DNA of 64,000 nucleotides from Microbispora catharanthi (GTDB lineage Bacteria > Actinomycetota > Actinomycetes > Streptosporangiales > Streptosporangiaceae), in assembly GCF_006334915.2 (NCBI RefSeq), contig NZ_VDMA02000009.1, positions 62,001 through 126,000 of the forward strand, read 5' to 3'. Of the stretch, positions 24,700 to 32,334 are shown piece by piece. The notes under the pieces are model-generated. The model made no database searches. It was not told the origin of the DNA and saw nothing but the letters and a program-made list of their open reading frames with translations. Each line of letters begins with the position of its first letter. The first letter of the stretch is position 1. The position numbers and the translations under genes are program-made.

Positions 24700-24846
24700 A
24701 TGCGAAGGGAAGACGACCGATACATCGATACCGAGGACGAGCCGGATATCGCCGGTGAGTGGACCCCGTCCGCCACCGATCCGCCGAACGCGGAGCCGGA
24801 CGACAAGAACCCCGACGAACGCTGGGACAAGCCGACAGAGGTGTGA
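24700..24846 (+). CDS. Small acidic protein (48 aa)
   Basis: A 48-residue, strongly acidic, probably disordered protein (many Asp, Glu and Pro; ends KPTEV). AGGAG lies seven bases ahead of the ATG, and the next gene starts 12 bases after the stop, so it reads as the first gene of a three-gene run of small proteins. No recognised domain. Confidence 0.6.
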   Translation: MRREDDRYIDTEDEPDIAGEWTPSATDPPNAEPDDKNPDERWDKPTEV

Positions 24847-24858
24847 GGGAGGACCGCC

Positions 24859-25086
24859 ATGACCATGGGAGTCGACCCGCGGGACCTGGGCGACGAGGAC
24901 CTGATCCGCGAGTTGCGCCACCTGCACGAGACCCGCTCGGAGACGTTCTTCCACGGATCGGACGACGCGCTGGAGCGCCACACCTCGCGGACGCAGGAGC
25001 TGGAAGGCGAGTACCTCGAACGCTACCCGGACCGGCAGGTCGATCCGGAGCGGCTGCGTGAGGGGGCGAGACAGCGCAGTGCCTGA
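24859..25086 (+). CDS. DUF6158-family protein
   Basis: A 75-residue cytoplasmic protein matching the actinobacterial DUF6158 pattern: MGVDPRDLGDEDLIRELRHL, HETRSETFFHGSDDALERHT and RTQELEGEYLERYPDR. The function is unknown. The ribosome site GAGGGAGG is six to nine bases from the ATG. It overlaps the start of the following winged-helix-like gene. Confidence 0.75.
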   Translation: MTMGVDPRDLGDEDLIRELRHLHETRSETFFHGSDDALERHTSRTQELEGEYLERYPDRQVDPERLREGARQRSA

Positions 25087-25324
25087 CGAGGAGAGCCTGG
25101 AAGACGTCCAGGAGATGACGGCGGCGGACATGACGGTCTACGAGGCCGTCGCCGCCCTGAACACGAAGGAACGGCCCGCGACCGCCGCCGAGGTCGCCGC
25201 GATGACCGATCTTCCGGAGGACGACGTACGGCGGTGCCTCCACAGCCTGGCCGAGGGCGGCAGGCTGGTGCCCAAGGGGGACGCCTACACCCTCGGCACC
25301 CACGACTGGGGCCTCGAGTACTGA
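25058..25324 (+). CDS. Small winged-helix-like protein
   Basis: An 88-residue protein whose C-terminal half looks like a compact winged helix: MTVYEAVAALNTKERPATAA, EVAAMTDLPEDDVRRCLHSL and GGRLVPKGDAYTLG. Start GTG at 25058 has GGAG seven bases upstream; a GTG at 25079 is also possible. It overlaps the DUF6158 gene in another frame. A DNA-binding or adaptor role is inference only. Confidence 0.65.
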   Translation: MRGRDSAVPDEESLEDVQEMTAADMTVYEAVAALNTKERPATAAEVAAMTDLPEDDVRRCLHSLAEGGRLVPKGDAYTLGTHDWGLEY

Positions 25325-25453
25325 CGGCGGGGCCGGGCGCGGAAGAGCGGCGCTCCGGCCCGGCCGGGCGGGTGGCTTGAGACGAGCCGTTAGAGGGGGA
25401 CGGCGGGTGGCCCAGGTCCCTCGGCGGGCTTGAGCAGCGATGGAACGGCCAGT

Positions 25454-25484
25454 GGCGATAGCGGGTCGAAAGCCGGCTATCGCC
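25454..25484 (+). terminator. Hairpin downstream of the small-protein run
   Basis: GGCGATAGC (25454-25462) and GCTATCGCC (25476-25484) are perfect nine-base arms. The hairpin lies 130 bases past the winged-helix-like gene and 85 bases before the next start. It may terminate the upstream unit or lie in the leader of the next gene. Confidence 0.45.
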
Positions 25485-25569
25485 GTGTCGTCGTGCTGAT
25501 TCTCGCCACCGTGGGCGCCAAGGCCGCCGGCGGCTATGCACGCCCTCGGTGGGGTGAGACAGTCCGGAA

Positions 25570-26196
25570 GTGGCAATCGATCTCGAAGCGTGGACTCAGC
25601 GATTGTTCGTCCTACGGGACGGCGGCGACTTCCTGGACGATCCCCTCGACAGCGTGCTCTCGCTGACGGAATTCCTCACCGCTGCCGGCCGGGTGGCGGA
25701 GACGTACTCGACCCAGCGGATCGCGGATGGCCTGTGGTTCCTTGCCGACGACTCCGGGCTGTTCCGCGAGCTGTACAACCCGTCCGTGCCCGAGAACCTG
25801 CGAGTCCGGTGCGCCGCGGCGATCAGGCAGTTGTACGCCCAGTTGTTCGAACGTCTGTGTCGGAACTCGTTGAGTCACGGCGATAACGGCTACTCAGTGG
25901 AAAATCCCCTGAACAGCATCTGCTACATGTGGTGGGACGTCTTTCCCACCTGGGGCAGGCCGGGTGACCCCGTCGCGCGCAGGGTCGACGAGGTGCTGCT
26001 CGGGGTCATGCGTGACACGCTGCCCAGTGAGAACGTCGCCTGCGTCGAGAGCGCTCTGCACGGGCTGGGGCACTGGCACGTCACCTACTCGGACGTGGTC
26101 GAGAGCATCGTCGAGGAGTTCCTGCGTCAGCGGCCGGCAATCGGCGGATCCCTGCGCGACTACGCCCGAGCCGCCAGGCGTGGCAGGGTGCTGTGA
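25570..26196 (+). CDS. Hypothetical helical protein (208 aa)
   Basis: A 208-residue soluble, mostly helical protein beginning at GTG 25570 (VAIDLEAWTQRLFVLRDGG). It has no signal peptide or transmembrane segment. A Trp/Tyr-rich centre (SICYMWWDVFPTWGRPGD) and the later CVESALHGLGHWHVTYSD resemble HEAT-type helical pairs, but I recognise no family. Codon use is consistent with a real gene. There is no strong ribosome site. Confidence 0.6.
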   Translation: MAIDLEAWTQRLFVLRDGGDFLDDPLDSVLSLTEFLTAAGRVAETYSTQRIADGLWFLADDSGLFRELYNPSVPENLRVRCAAAIRQLYAQLFERLCRNSLSHGDNGYSVENPLNSICYMWWDVFPTWGRPGDPVARRVDEVLLGVMRDTLPSENVACVESALHGLGHWHVTYSDVVESIVEEFLRQRPAIGGSLRDYARAARRGRVL

Positions 26197-26228
26197 ACCG
26201 GCGGCCGTCGCGGGCGCGGTGATATCCG

Positions 26229-26295
26229 GCACGGTCTTACGCCGGACTCCGCACCCGCCCGCCCCCGACGCTCGGCGCCGGCGGCGAGGCGGGCC
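26229..26295 (+). repeat. 67-base repeat, copy A (inverted relative to 32174-32240)
   Basis: This stretch and the reverse complement of 32174-32240 agree at 63 of 67 positions by direct comparison, starting GCACGGTCTTACGCCGG and ending GGCGAGGCGGGCC. The two copies face each other across about 6 kb holding the lipoprotein gene, both LacI paralogues and the first GH87 gene. Confidence 0.75.
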
Positions 26296-26311
26296 GTGAG
26301 GCCGGGGGAGG

Positions 26312-26683
26312 TCAGGAGCAGGCGGAGGCGAGCTGCTGCGTCGCCTGGGTGGCCTTCTGCCCGAACTCGGCGAGCTTGGTCGCGGAGGCCGGGTCCGACA
26401 GGTCGATCTTGAAGGACGCCCACGAGTCGGCCATGCCGGCGAGCGCCACCTTCAGGTCGCCGTCCGCCTTGCCGGACAGGTCCTTGAGCTGCGCGGCCAG
26501 GTCGCCGGTCGCGGTGTTGATGCCCTTGATGTCGCCGGCCGCGGCGGCGGCCTTGGAGCTGTAGTCGGTGAACGCCTTGGTCGCCTCTTCGCAGACGGCC
26601 GTCTGGCTCCCGCTGCAGGCGGCGGTCAGACCGAGAAGGGCGGACGCCGCGACGACGGCGAGGCTGTTCCTGAGGATGTTCAT
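26312..26683 (-). CDS. Small secreted lipoprotein
   Basis: A 123-residue exported protein: signal peptide MNILRNSLAVVAASALLGL followed by TAAC with the lipidated Cys at about residue 23, then an Ala/Lys/Asp-rich helical domain with a Cys pair (AVCEEATKAF and the terminal LASACS) that could form a disulphide. AGGAAGG lies five bases before the ATG at 26683. Divergent from the first LacI gene. The function is unknown; helical lipoproteins of this kind are common in actinomycetes. Confidence 0.72.
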   Translation of the reverse strand: MNILRNSLAVVAASALLGLTAACSGSQTAVCEEATKAFTDYSSKAAAAAGDIKGINTATGDLAAQLKDLSGKADGDLKVALAGMADSWASFKIDLSDPASATKLAEFGQKATQATQQLASACS

Positions 26684-26778
26684 GATGCCTTCCTGGGAGA
26701 TCTGCAACGTGGCAGACACTAGGAATCGCCTCTTTCACGGTGCTTTCAGCCCGCTTGCAACCGTGTCGTCGAAGATCC

Positions 26779-26806
26779 TTGGCCCGGCCGCTCCGCGTCG
26801 TATGCT
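26779..26806 (+). promoter_or_regulatory. Promoter of the first LacI gene (leaderless)
   Basis: TTGGCC (26779-26784), 16 bases, then TATGCT (26801-26806); the ATG follows seven bases later, so transcription would begin at the start codon. The second LacI gene has the same seven-base -10 to ATG distance (TATAGT, 31053-31058). Confidence 0.5.
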
Positions 26807-26813
26807 TGCCGCC

Positions 26814-27806
26814 ATGACGCGACGGCTTGCGGAGGTTGCGAAGAAGGTCGGGGTCAGCGAGGCCACGGTGAGTCGCGTCCTCAACGGCAAGGCCGGGGTC
26901 TCCGAGGCCACCCGGGAGGCCGTGCTCACGGCTCTCGACGTGCTCGGCTACGAGCGGCCCACACAGCTGCGCGGCGAGCGCGCCCGCCTGGTCGGGCTCG
27001 TCCTGCCCGAGCTGCAAAACCCCATCTTCCCGGCGTTCGCCGAGGTCGTCGGCGGGGCGCTGGCCCAGCAGGGGTTCACCCCCGTGCTGTGCACGCGTAC
27101 GGTCGGCGGGATCTCCGAGGCCGACTACGTGGACCTGTTGTTGCAGCAGCAGGTGTCCGGTGTGGTCTTCGCCGGGGGGCTCTACACGCAGACCGGCGTC
27201 GTCCACGAGCACTACGTGCGGCTGGTCGAGCGGCGGCTGCCGACCGTGCTGGTCAACGCGGCCGCCGAGCACTGGGACTTCCCCCGTGTCTCCTGCGACG
27301 ACACGATCGCGGTGGAGCAGGCGCTGGGCCACCTGCGGGCGCTGGGCCACCAGCGGATCGGCCTCGTCGTCGGCCCCGCCGACCACATGCCGTCCATACG
27401 GAAACTGGAGGCGTTCCGGGCCGCGGGCGGCGAGCTGGTCGAGCACACGATGCACTCGCTGGAGGGCGGCCACGCGGCGGCGCTGAAGCTCGTGCGGCAG
27501 GACGTCACCGGGATCATCTGCGGCAGCGACCCGCTGGCCCTCGGGGCCATCCGCGCGGCGCGGCGGGCCGGCAGACGCGTGCCCCAGGACGTGTCCGTCG
27601 TCGGATACGACGATTCCGCGCTCATGACGTGCGTGGACCCGCCGCTGACAACGGTGCGTCAGCCGATCGAGGCGATGGGCCGGGCCGCGGTGGAGCTGCT
27701 GGTCAGCCAGATCGAGGGCGCCGCGGTCGCGACGGGCGAGCTGTTGTTCGAGCCGGAGCTGGTCGTCCGCTCCTCCACCGGCCGCGTCGGCGTCCCCGTC
27801 ACCTGA
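26814..27806 (+). CDS. LacI-family regulator, copy 1
   Basis: A 330-residue LacI/GalR repressor. The HTH occupies residues 4-25 (LAEVAKKVGVSEATVSRVLN) with the hinge helix after it; the periplasmic-binding-like sugar domain includes LVGLVLPELQNPIFPAFAEV, GVVFAGGLY, SVVGYDDSALMTCVDPPLTT and LLFEPELVVRSST. It is a close paralogue of the LacI gene at 31066: the HTHs are nearly identical, so the two may share operators. Convergent with the first GH87 gene. The initiator is ATG 26814 (alternative 26802). Probable regulator of the glucan locus (inference). Confidence 0.92.
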   Translation: MTRRLAEVAKKVGVSEATVSRVLNGKAGVSEATREAVLTALDVLGYERPTQLRGERARLVGLVLPELQNPIFPAFAEVVGGALAQQGFTPVLCTRTVGGISEADYVDLLLQQQVSGVVFAGGLYTQTGVVHEHYVRLVERRLPTVLVNAAAEHWDFPRVSCDDTIAVEQALGHLRALGHQRIGLVVGPADHMPSIRKLEAFRAAGGELVEHTMHSLEGGHAAALKLVRQDVTGIICGSDPLALGAIRAARRAGRRVPQDVSVVGYDDSALMTCVDPPLTTVRQPIEAMGRAAVELLVSQIEGAAVATGELLFEPELVVRSSTGRVGVPVT

Positions 27807-27840
27807 CGGCCTGCTGAGGGGGTCATGCTGTGTGGGGGAG

Positions 27841-27873
27841 CCCGGAGGAGGAGGCGTCCACTCCTCCTCCGGG
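27841..27873. terminator. Bidirectional terminator hairpin
   Basis: CCCGGAGGAGGAG (27841-27853) pairs perfectly with CTCCTCCTCCGGG (27861-27873) around a seven-base loop. It sits between the convergent LacI (stop 27806) and GH87 (stop 27888) genes and can end both transcripts. Confidence 0.75.
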
Positions 27874-27887
27874 CGTCCCGTTCCGGG

Positions 27888-30710
27888 TTACGAGGCGTAC
27901 GCCTCGAACTCGGAGATCTGGGCGGCCGGCCAGCCGGTGTTACCGGTGACGTTCAGCCGCAGGTGGCGCCGGGCGGCGGCGGGCACGGCGACGGTGACGG
28001 TGTTGCCGGTCGCCGGGTCGAACGTGTAGCCCGCGGGTCCGGCGATCGTGGTGTAGTTCGTGCCGTCCGTGCTGCCGAGGATCGACAGCGTCTGGGTGCG
28101 GGCGCCCCAGGCGGTGCTCGGCGGCAGCTTGAGCACCACCCTGCCGACTGTGACGGACGCGCCGAGGTCCACGGTCAGCGTCTGCGGGAAGGCGTTGTTG
28201 GCCGACTCCCAGTAGGTGTTCGCGTCGCCGTCCACGGTGTTGGCCGGGGCGTACGTCTGGGTGCTGCTCGTCGCCGTGACGGCCTTGCCCCGGGCGAGGT
28301 TCCCCGTGGGCGGCGGGCTGGGGGAGACGCTGGGTGACGGGCTGGGTGTGCCGCCGGTGCCGTACACCTCGAAGGCCGACAGCTGCCCGGCGGGCCAGCC
28401 GGTGTTGCCGGTGACGGTCACCCGGACGTGGCGGACGCTCGCGCTGGTGAAGGAGATGCTCGCCGTGTTCCCCGTGGCCGGGTCGAACGTATGGCCCGCC
28501 GAGGGGGACAAGGTGGTGTAATTCGTCCCGTCCGTGCTGCCGAGGACCGTCAGCGTCTGGGTGCGGGTGGCCCAGGCCGCGCTGGGCGGCAGCTTGAGCA
28601 CCACCCGCTGGACCGGGGTCACCGCGCACAGATCCACGGTGATCGATTGCGGGAAGGCGTTGCCGGCCGACTCCCAGTAGGTGTTCGCGTCGCCGTCCAC
28701 GGTGTTGGCCGCGACGTACGACTGGGTGCTGCTCGTCGCCGTGACCGTCTTGCCCCGGGCGAGGTCGCCGCTGCCGGGAGCGCACGCCGTCGGGCTGGGC
28801 GAGGGGGAGGTGGACGGCGAGGTGGACGGCGACGGGCTCGGGCTGGGGCCGCTGCCGTCGTAGATGTAGTTCGGCGCGGGCCACTGGCCGGTGCAGACGG
28901 TGGAGTCCGGGCTCCAGCCGGAGTTGCCCGTGCCGTACGCGGGGGCGAATCCGGTGCCGACACAGTTGTGGATCGCGACGCCCGCGCCGATGTGGGCCGC
29001 CCGGACGCCGGTGAAGCTCGCCTTCGCCGCCGCCTGCGCCTGGATCATGTACGTCCCGGTGCCGTCGATGTTCACGTTCGAGAAGTTGACGGTCTGGGTG
29101 CTGCCCTCGATGAACTGGATGGCCTCGTAGGAGCTGTCGACGACGTCGGTGTCGGTCACGTCGATCGTCGCGTTGATCGGCTCGTTGAGGCCGTCGAACC
29201 AGATCGCGCCGACGCCGAAGTTCCAGTTGTAGTCGCTGTTGCCGGCCCGGATGAGGGTGTTGCGGGCGACGGTGATCGTGCCGGCGACCGCAGTGCCCTG
29301 GCCGGAGTTCACCCCCGGATAGCGGTTGGCGACGTGGATGCCGCCGCCGTTGGTGACCGTGTCGCTCACTACGTTGTCGGTGATCTTTATGTCTCGGCCG
29401 CCGTACGTCACGATGTTGTTGGCCAGGACCGGCGCGACCACGGTGTTGAACGTGAACGCGTTGTTCACGTTGGCCATCCGGTCGGGCCACATCGCCAGGC
29501 CGTCGTCACCGCTGTTGCGGACGAAGGTGTTGGTCACCGTGGAGTTGGTGACACCGGTGTGGAAGTTCACGCCGTCGGCCGTCTGGTCGAGGATGCGGCT
29601 GTTCTTCATTGTGAAGTCGTCCATCGGGCCGTCCATCCAGGCCCCGACCTTGGTGTGCTGGAGCCACACGTTGTCGACCACCGAATCGGTCATCGCGCCC
29701 CCGAGGGCGTTGACCTGGTCGTCGTCCACCCGCTCGGTGATGTCGCCGATGATCGCGAAGTCCCGCAGGGTGACGTTGCGGCTCGGCCCGCCCGCTTCGT
29801 GCGGCCGGATCCCGCCGGTGTAGCCGCCGCCGCTGACGTACTTGCCGTAGACGCCGACGGCCCGGTCGCGCTGGGTGGGATGGCGGCCGGTCAGCACGCT
29901 GTACCAGGGCCCGGCGCCGCGCAGCGTGACCCCGTCCACGACCACGTGGTCCCACAGGGTGTACGTCCCGGCCGGGATGTAGACCTCCTTGCCCTGGGCC
30001 TTCCCGGCGTCGACGGCGGCCTGGAAGGCGGCCGTCGAGTCGCTCGCGCCGTCGCGGTCGGCGCCGAAGTCGTCGACCGACAGCGACCCGGCGGGCCGGG
30101 GGATCGCGTCCGGCACGAGCTCGAAGTCGGCGAGGTCCACGACGACCCACGGCGCGACCGAGGTGGAGGCCACCTGGATTCTGACCTTCGTCCCCGCCGC
30201 CAGGGTGGACCCGAACATCGTCCGGGTCTCGTCGTAGAAGTGGTGCGGCTTGTCGCCGGGCGTGTTGCCGAACGGGTAGCCGCCGTAGAACCAGCCGTAC
30301 CGGGAGGTGAACTGCAGGTCCTTGAGCTTGATCCCGTTGATCCTCAGATCGACCGGTGCCGTGATGCCCGTTCCGGCCGCGTTGTCCGGCACGCTGTAGC
30401 GCACGGTCATGGCGTTGGCGGGCTTGGACAGGGTGAACTCGACGTATTCTCCCGGCGCGTCGAGGCGTACGGCCCGGCGGCCCGACGCCTCGGACGGCAG
30501 GTGGGTGTAGACGCGGTCCGGGCCGATCTGCTCGCCGTTGGTCGCGGCGGCCTCGGCCTCGATCTCCGTGAACGGCACGGTCGCGCCTCTTCCCGGGACG
30601 GAGAAGGGCGACGGCGAGGTCGCGGCCGACGACGTGCCGGGCAACGCCACCACACTCCCCACAGCGATCAGCGCCCCCGCCACCGCGACGGCGGCTCCGG
30701 ATCTTCTCAT
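27888..30710 (-). CDS. Secreted GH87-type alpha-1,3-glucanase/mycodextranase with two discoidin domains
   Basis: Extracellular glycosidase of 940 residues. Signal peptide MRRSGAAVAVAGALIAVGSV with cleavage near TSSAA; a beta-sandwich (about residues 45-195, FTEIEAEAAATNG to VVVDLADFELV); a right-handed beta-helix catalytic domain (about 205-600). Asp of DGVNFHTG lies 23 and 24 residues before the Asp pair in NSGDDGLAMW, the spacing of the three catalytic Asp residues reported for GH87. Pro/Ser linkers (PSPSPSPSTSPST) join two F5/8-type C discoidin (CBM32-like) domains, each starting LARGK-VTATSSTQ. ATG with AAGGA upstream. It would cut alpha-1,3-glucan of fungal walls or bacterial mutan; a second GH87 gene lies at 37643. 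Confidence 0.82.
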   Translation of the reverse strand: MRRSGAAVAVAGALIAVGSVVALPGTSSAATSPSPFSVPGRGATVPFTEIEAEAAATNGEQIGPDRVYTHLPSEASGRRAVRLDAPGEYVEFTLSKPANAMTVRYSVPDNAAGTGITAPVDLRINGIKLKDLQFTSRYGWFYGGYPFGNTPGDKPHHFYDETRTMFGSTLAAGTKVRIQVASTSVAPWVVVDLADFELVPDAIPRPAGSLSVDDFGADRDGASDSTAAFQAAVDAGKAQGKEVYIPAGTYTLWDHVVVDGVTLRGAGPWYSVLTGRHPTQRDRAVGVYGKYVSGGGYTGGIRPHEAGGPSRNVTLRDFAIIGDITERVDDDQVNALGGAMTDSVVDNVWLQHTKVGAWMDGPMDDFTMKNSRILDQTADGVNFHTGVTNSTVTNTFVRNSGDDGLAMWPDRMANVNNAFTFNTVVAPVLANNIVTYGGRDIKITDNVVSDTVTNGGGIHVANRYPGVNSGQGTAVAGTITVARNTLIRAGNSDYNWNFGVGAIWFDGLNEPINATIDVTDTDVVDSSYEAIQFIEGSTQTVNFSNVNIDGTGTYMIQAQAAAKASFTGVRAAHIGAGVAIHNCVGTGFAPAYGTGNSGWSPDSTVCTGQWPAPNYIYDGSGPSPSPSPSTSPSTSPSPSPTACAPGSGDLARGKTVTATSSTQSYVAANTVDGDANTYWESAGNAFPQSITVDLCAVTPVQRVVLKLPPSAAWATRTQTLTVLGSTDGTNYTTLSPSAGHTFDPATGNTASISFTSASVRHVRVTVTGNTGWPAGQLSAFEVYGTGGTPSPSPSVSPSPPPTGNLARGKAVTATSSTQTYAPANTVDGDANTYWESANNAFPQTLTVDLGASVTVGRVVLKLPPSTAWGARTQTLSILGSTDGTNYTTIAGPAGYTFDPATGNTVTVAVPAAARRHLRLNVTGNTGWPAAQISEFEAYAS
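27902..28300 (-). repeat. Discoidin-domain coding repeat, copy 1
   Basis: This stretch of the GH87 gene and 28367-28765 are direct DNA repeats with a constant offset of 465 bases. They encode the two C-terminal F5/8 domains; long blocks such as GTAGGTGTTCGCGTCGCC are identical. They show an internal duplication and could recombine. Confidence 0.8.
28367..28765 (-). repeat. Discoidin-domain coding repeat, copy 2
   Basis: Partner of 27902-28300. The protein copies share TVDGDANTYWESA, RVVLKLPPS-AW and LGSTDGTNYTT, but differ at the ends, for example DLCAVTPVQ here against DLGASVTVG in the other copy. Confidence 0.8.
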
Positions 30711-30818
30711 GAGGTTCCTTTCTGCATGCGAGACCCGGGAGATGCGGCGTGGACGCTGAACCGCCACACCTCCGAAGAAGGTGAGTGGCCCACACGATAA
30801 GTTGGTGAACATCCTTCT

Positions 30819-31045
30819 GCAATATTGCGACGAGAAATCGCAAGATGACATGCGCGTTACGACGTCACATAACCCCAGCCCCGGGCTCTCTCGACCGCTC
30901 CGCACATCGGCCCGAGGAGGAGCGGGGGCGCACCGTGCCGATCGCGATCGGCACGAAGGGCCCGCCGGTCCCGCTCCGGAGCGCGGTAGGGGCCTGACGT
31001 GCTGTTCGTGAGCGCATGCGCAAGCGGATGAAAATGTTTGCGCTC
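30819..31045. promoter_or_regulatory. Palindrome-rich divergent control region of GH87 and LacI copy 2
   Basis: The 355-base gap 30711-31065 contains no gene but several dyads: GCAATATTGC (30819-30828); TTGCGA/TCGCAA (30825-30830, 30838-30843); a perfect 22-base palindrome at 30934-30955 whose left half is CGTGCCGATCG; CGCTCCGGAGCG (30972-30983); GCGCATGCGC (31012-31021); and GAGCGCA/TGCGCTC (31010-31016, 31039-31045). LacI-type operators are dyads with a central CG, so several are candidates. Confidence 0.5.
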
Positions 31046-31052
31046 GCTGTCG

Positions 31053-31058
31053 TATAGT
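31053..31058 (+). promoter_or_regulatory. -10 hexamer of the second LacI gene (leaderless)
   Basis: TATAGT ends seven bases before the ATG at 31066 and no ribosome site is present. The dyad GAGCGCA/TGCGCTC lies immediately upstream, so a bound repressor would block this promoter. Confidence 0.5.
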
Positions 31059-31065
31059 TGCGTGC

Positions 31066-32076
31066 ATGACACGACGGCTTGCGGAAGTGGCCAAGAAGGT
31101 GGGCGTGAGCGAGGCGACAGTGAGTCGCGTGCTCAACGGCAAGCCGGGGGTCTCCGACGCCACCAGAGAGGCGGTGCTCACCGCGCTCGACGTGCTGGGA
31201 TACGAACGGCCCACCCAGTTGCGCGGCGACCGCGGCCGGCTCGTCGGCCTGGTCCTCCCGGAACTGCAGAACCCGATCTTCCCGGCGTTCGCCGAGGTAG
31301 TGGGGGGCGCGCTGGCCCAGCAGGGGTTCACGTCCGTGCTGTGCACCCGGACCGTGGGCGGCGTCTCCGAGTCCGACTACGTGGACCTGCTCCTCCAGCA
31401 GCACGTCTCCGGCATGGTTTTCGCCGGCGGCCTGTACGCCCAGGGAGACGCCTCCCACAGCCACTACCGCAGGGTCCTCGAACGCAAGCTGCCGACCGTG
31501 CTCGTCAACGCCGCGGTCGAGCATCTCGGGTTCCCGCAGGTGTCGTGCGACGACGTCGCCGCGGCCGAGATCGCGCTCGCCCACCTCATGGCGCTCGGGC
31601 ACCGCCAGGTCGCGATGCTGCTCGGCCCGCCCGACCACGTGCCGTCCCAGCGCAAGCTCGCCGCGTTCCGCGCGTACGCCGCCGCCAACGGACTGGAGCT
31701 CGGCCCCGACCACGTCGAGCACACGATGTTCTCGCTGGAAGGCGGGCACGCCGCCGCCACACGCATGGTCACCGCGGGCGTGACCGGCATCATCTGCGCC
31801 AGCGACGTGCTCGCCCTCGGTGCGATCAGGGCGGCCCGCCGGGCGGGGCTGTCGGTGCCCGAGGACGTCTCCGTCATCGGCTATGACGACTCGGCGCTGA
31901 TGAACTGCGTGGACCCGCCGCTGACCACGGTCCGCCAGCCCATCGACGCGATGGGCAGGGCGGCCGTCGAGCTGCTGGTGGCCCAGATCGACGCGGCCGT
32001 GGTGCCGGGGGACGAGCTGCTGTTCGAGCCCGAGCTGGTCGTGCGCGCCTCGACCGCCCCCGCGCCCCGCTCCTGA
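31066..32076 (+). CDS. LacI-family regulator, copy 2
   Basis: A 336-residue LacI/GalR repressor, close paralogue of the gene at 26814. The HTH (LAEVAKKVGVSEATVSRVLN) and hinge are the same, and the sugar domain has LVGLVLPELQNPIFPAFAEV, GMVFAGGLYAQGDASHSHY, SVIGYDDSALMNCVDPPLTT and LLFEPELVVRAST. Differences cluster in the middle of the sugar domain; this copy has about six extra residues near AYAAANGLELGPDH. It is divergent from the first GH87 gene and upstream of the ABC importer genes, so it is the likely regulator of both (inference). Confidence 0.92.
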   Translation: MTRRLAEVAKKVGVSEATVSRVLNGKPGVSDATREAVLTALDVLGYERPTQLRGDRGRLVGLVLPELQNPIFPAFAEVVGGALAQQGFTSVLCTRTVGGVSESDYVDLLLQQHVSGMVFAGGLYAQGDASHSHYRRVLERKLPTVLVNAAVEHLGFPQVSCDDVAAAEIALAHLMALGHRQVAMLLGPPDHVPSQRKLAAFRAYAAANGLELGPDHVEHTMFSLEGGHAAATRMVTAGVTGIICASDVLALGAIRAARRAGLSVPEDVSVIGYDDSALMNCVDPPLTTVRQPIDAMGRAAVELLVAQIDAAVVPGDELLFEPELVVRASTAPAPRS

Positions 32077-32137
32077 ATCCCCATTCTTCGAGATCGCTGC
32101 TGCTTTCGGGCCTCGCTTGCTCAGGGAAGAGCTCTGC

Positions 32138-32192
32138 CTCCGGCCCGCCTCGCCTCCGGCCCGCCTCGCCGTCGGCCCGCCTCGCCGTCGGC
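32138..32192. repeat. 16-base tandem repeat
   Basis: Units CTCCGGCCCGCCTCGC at 32138 and 32154, CGTCGGCCCGCCTCGC at 32170, and a partial unit from 32186. The array overlaps the end of the 67-base inverted repeat copy. Confidence 0.7.
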
Positions 32193-32240
32193 GCGGAGCG
32201 CCGGGGGCGGGCGGGTGCGGAGGCCGGCGTAAGACCGTGC
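32174..32240 (-). repeat. 67-base repeat, copy B
   Basis: Reverse complement of 26229-26295 with four mismatches. It lies 98 bases beyond the second LacI gene in the gene-free stretch 32077-32633. May be a dispersed element or part of an old duplication. Confidence 0.75.
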
Positions 32241-32334
32241 CCTGTACCACCGCGCCCGCGATGGCCGCTCCCGAGGCTCACCAGACCGCGACTATCACGG
32301 CCGGCCGGAGCACCCGCCCGCGCTTGAGCGCGGC

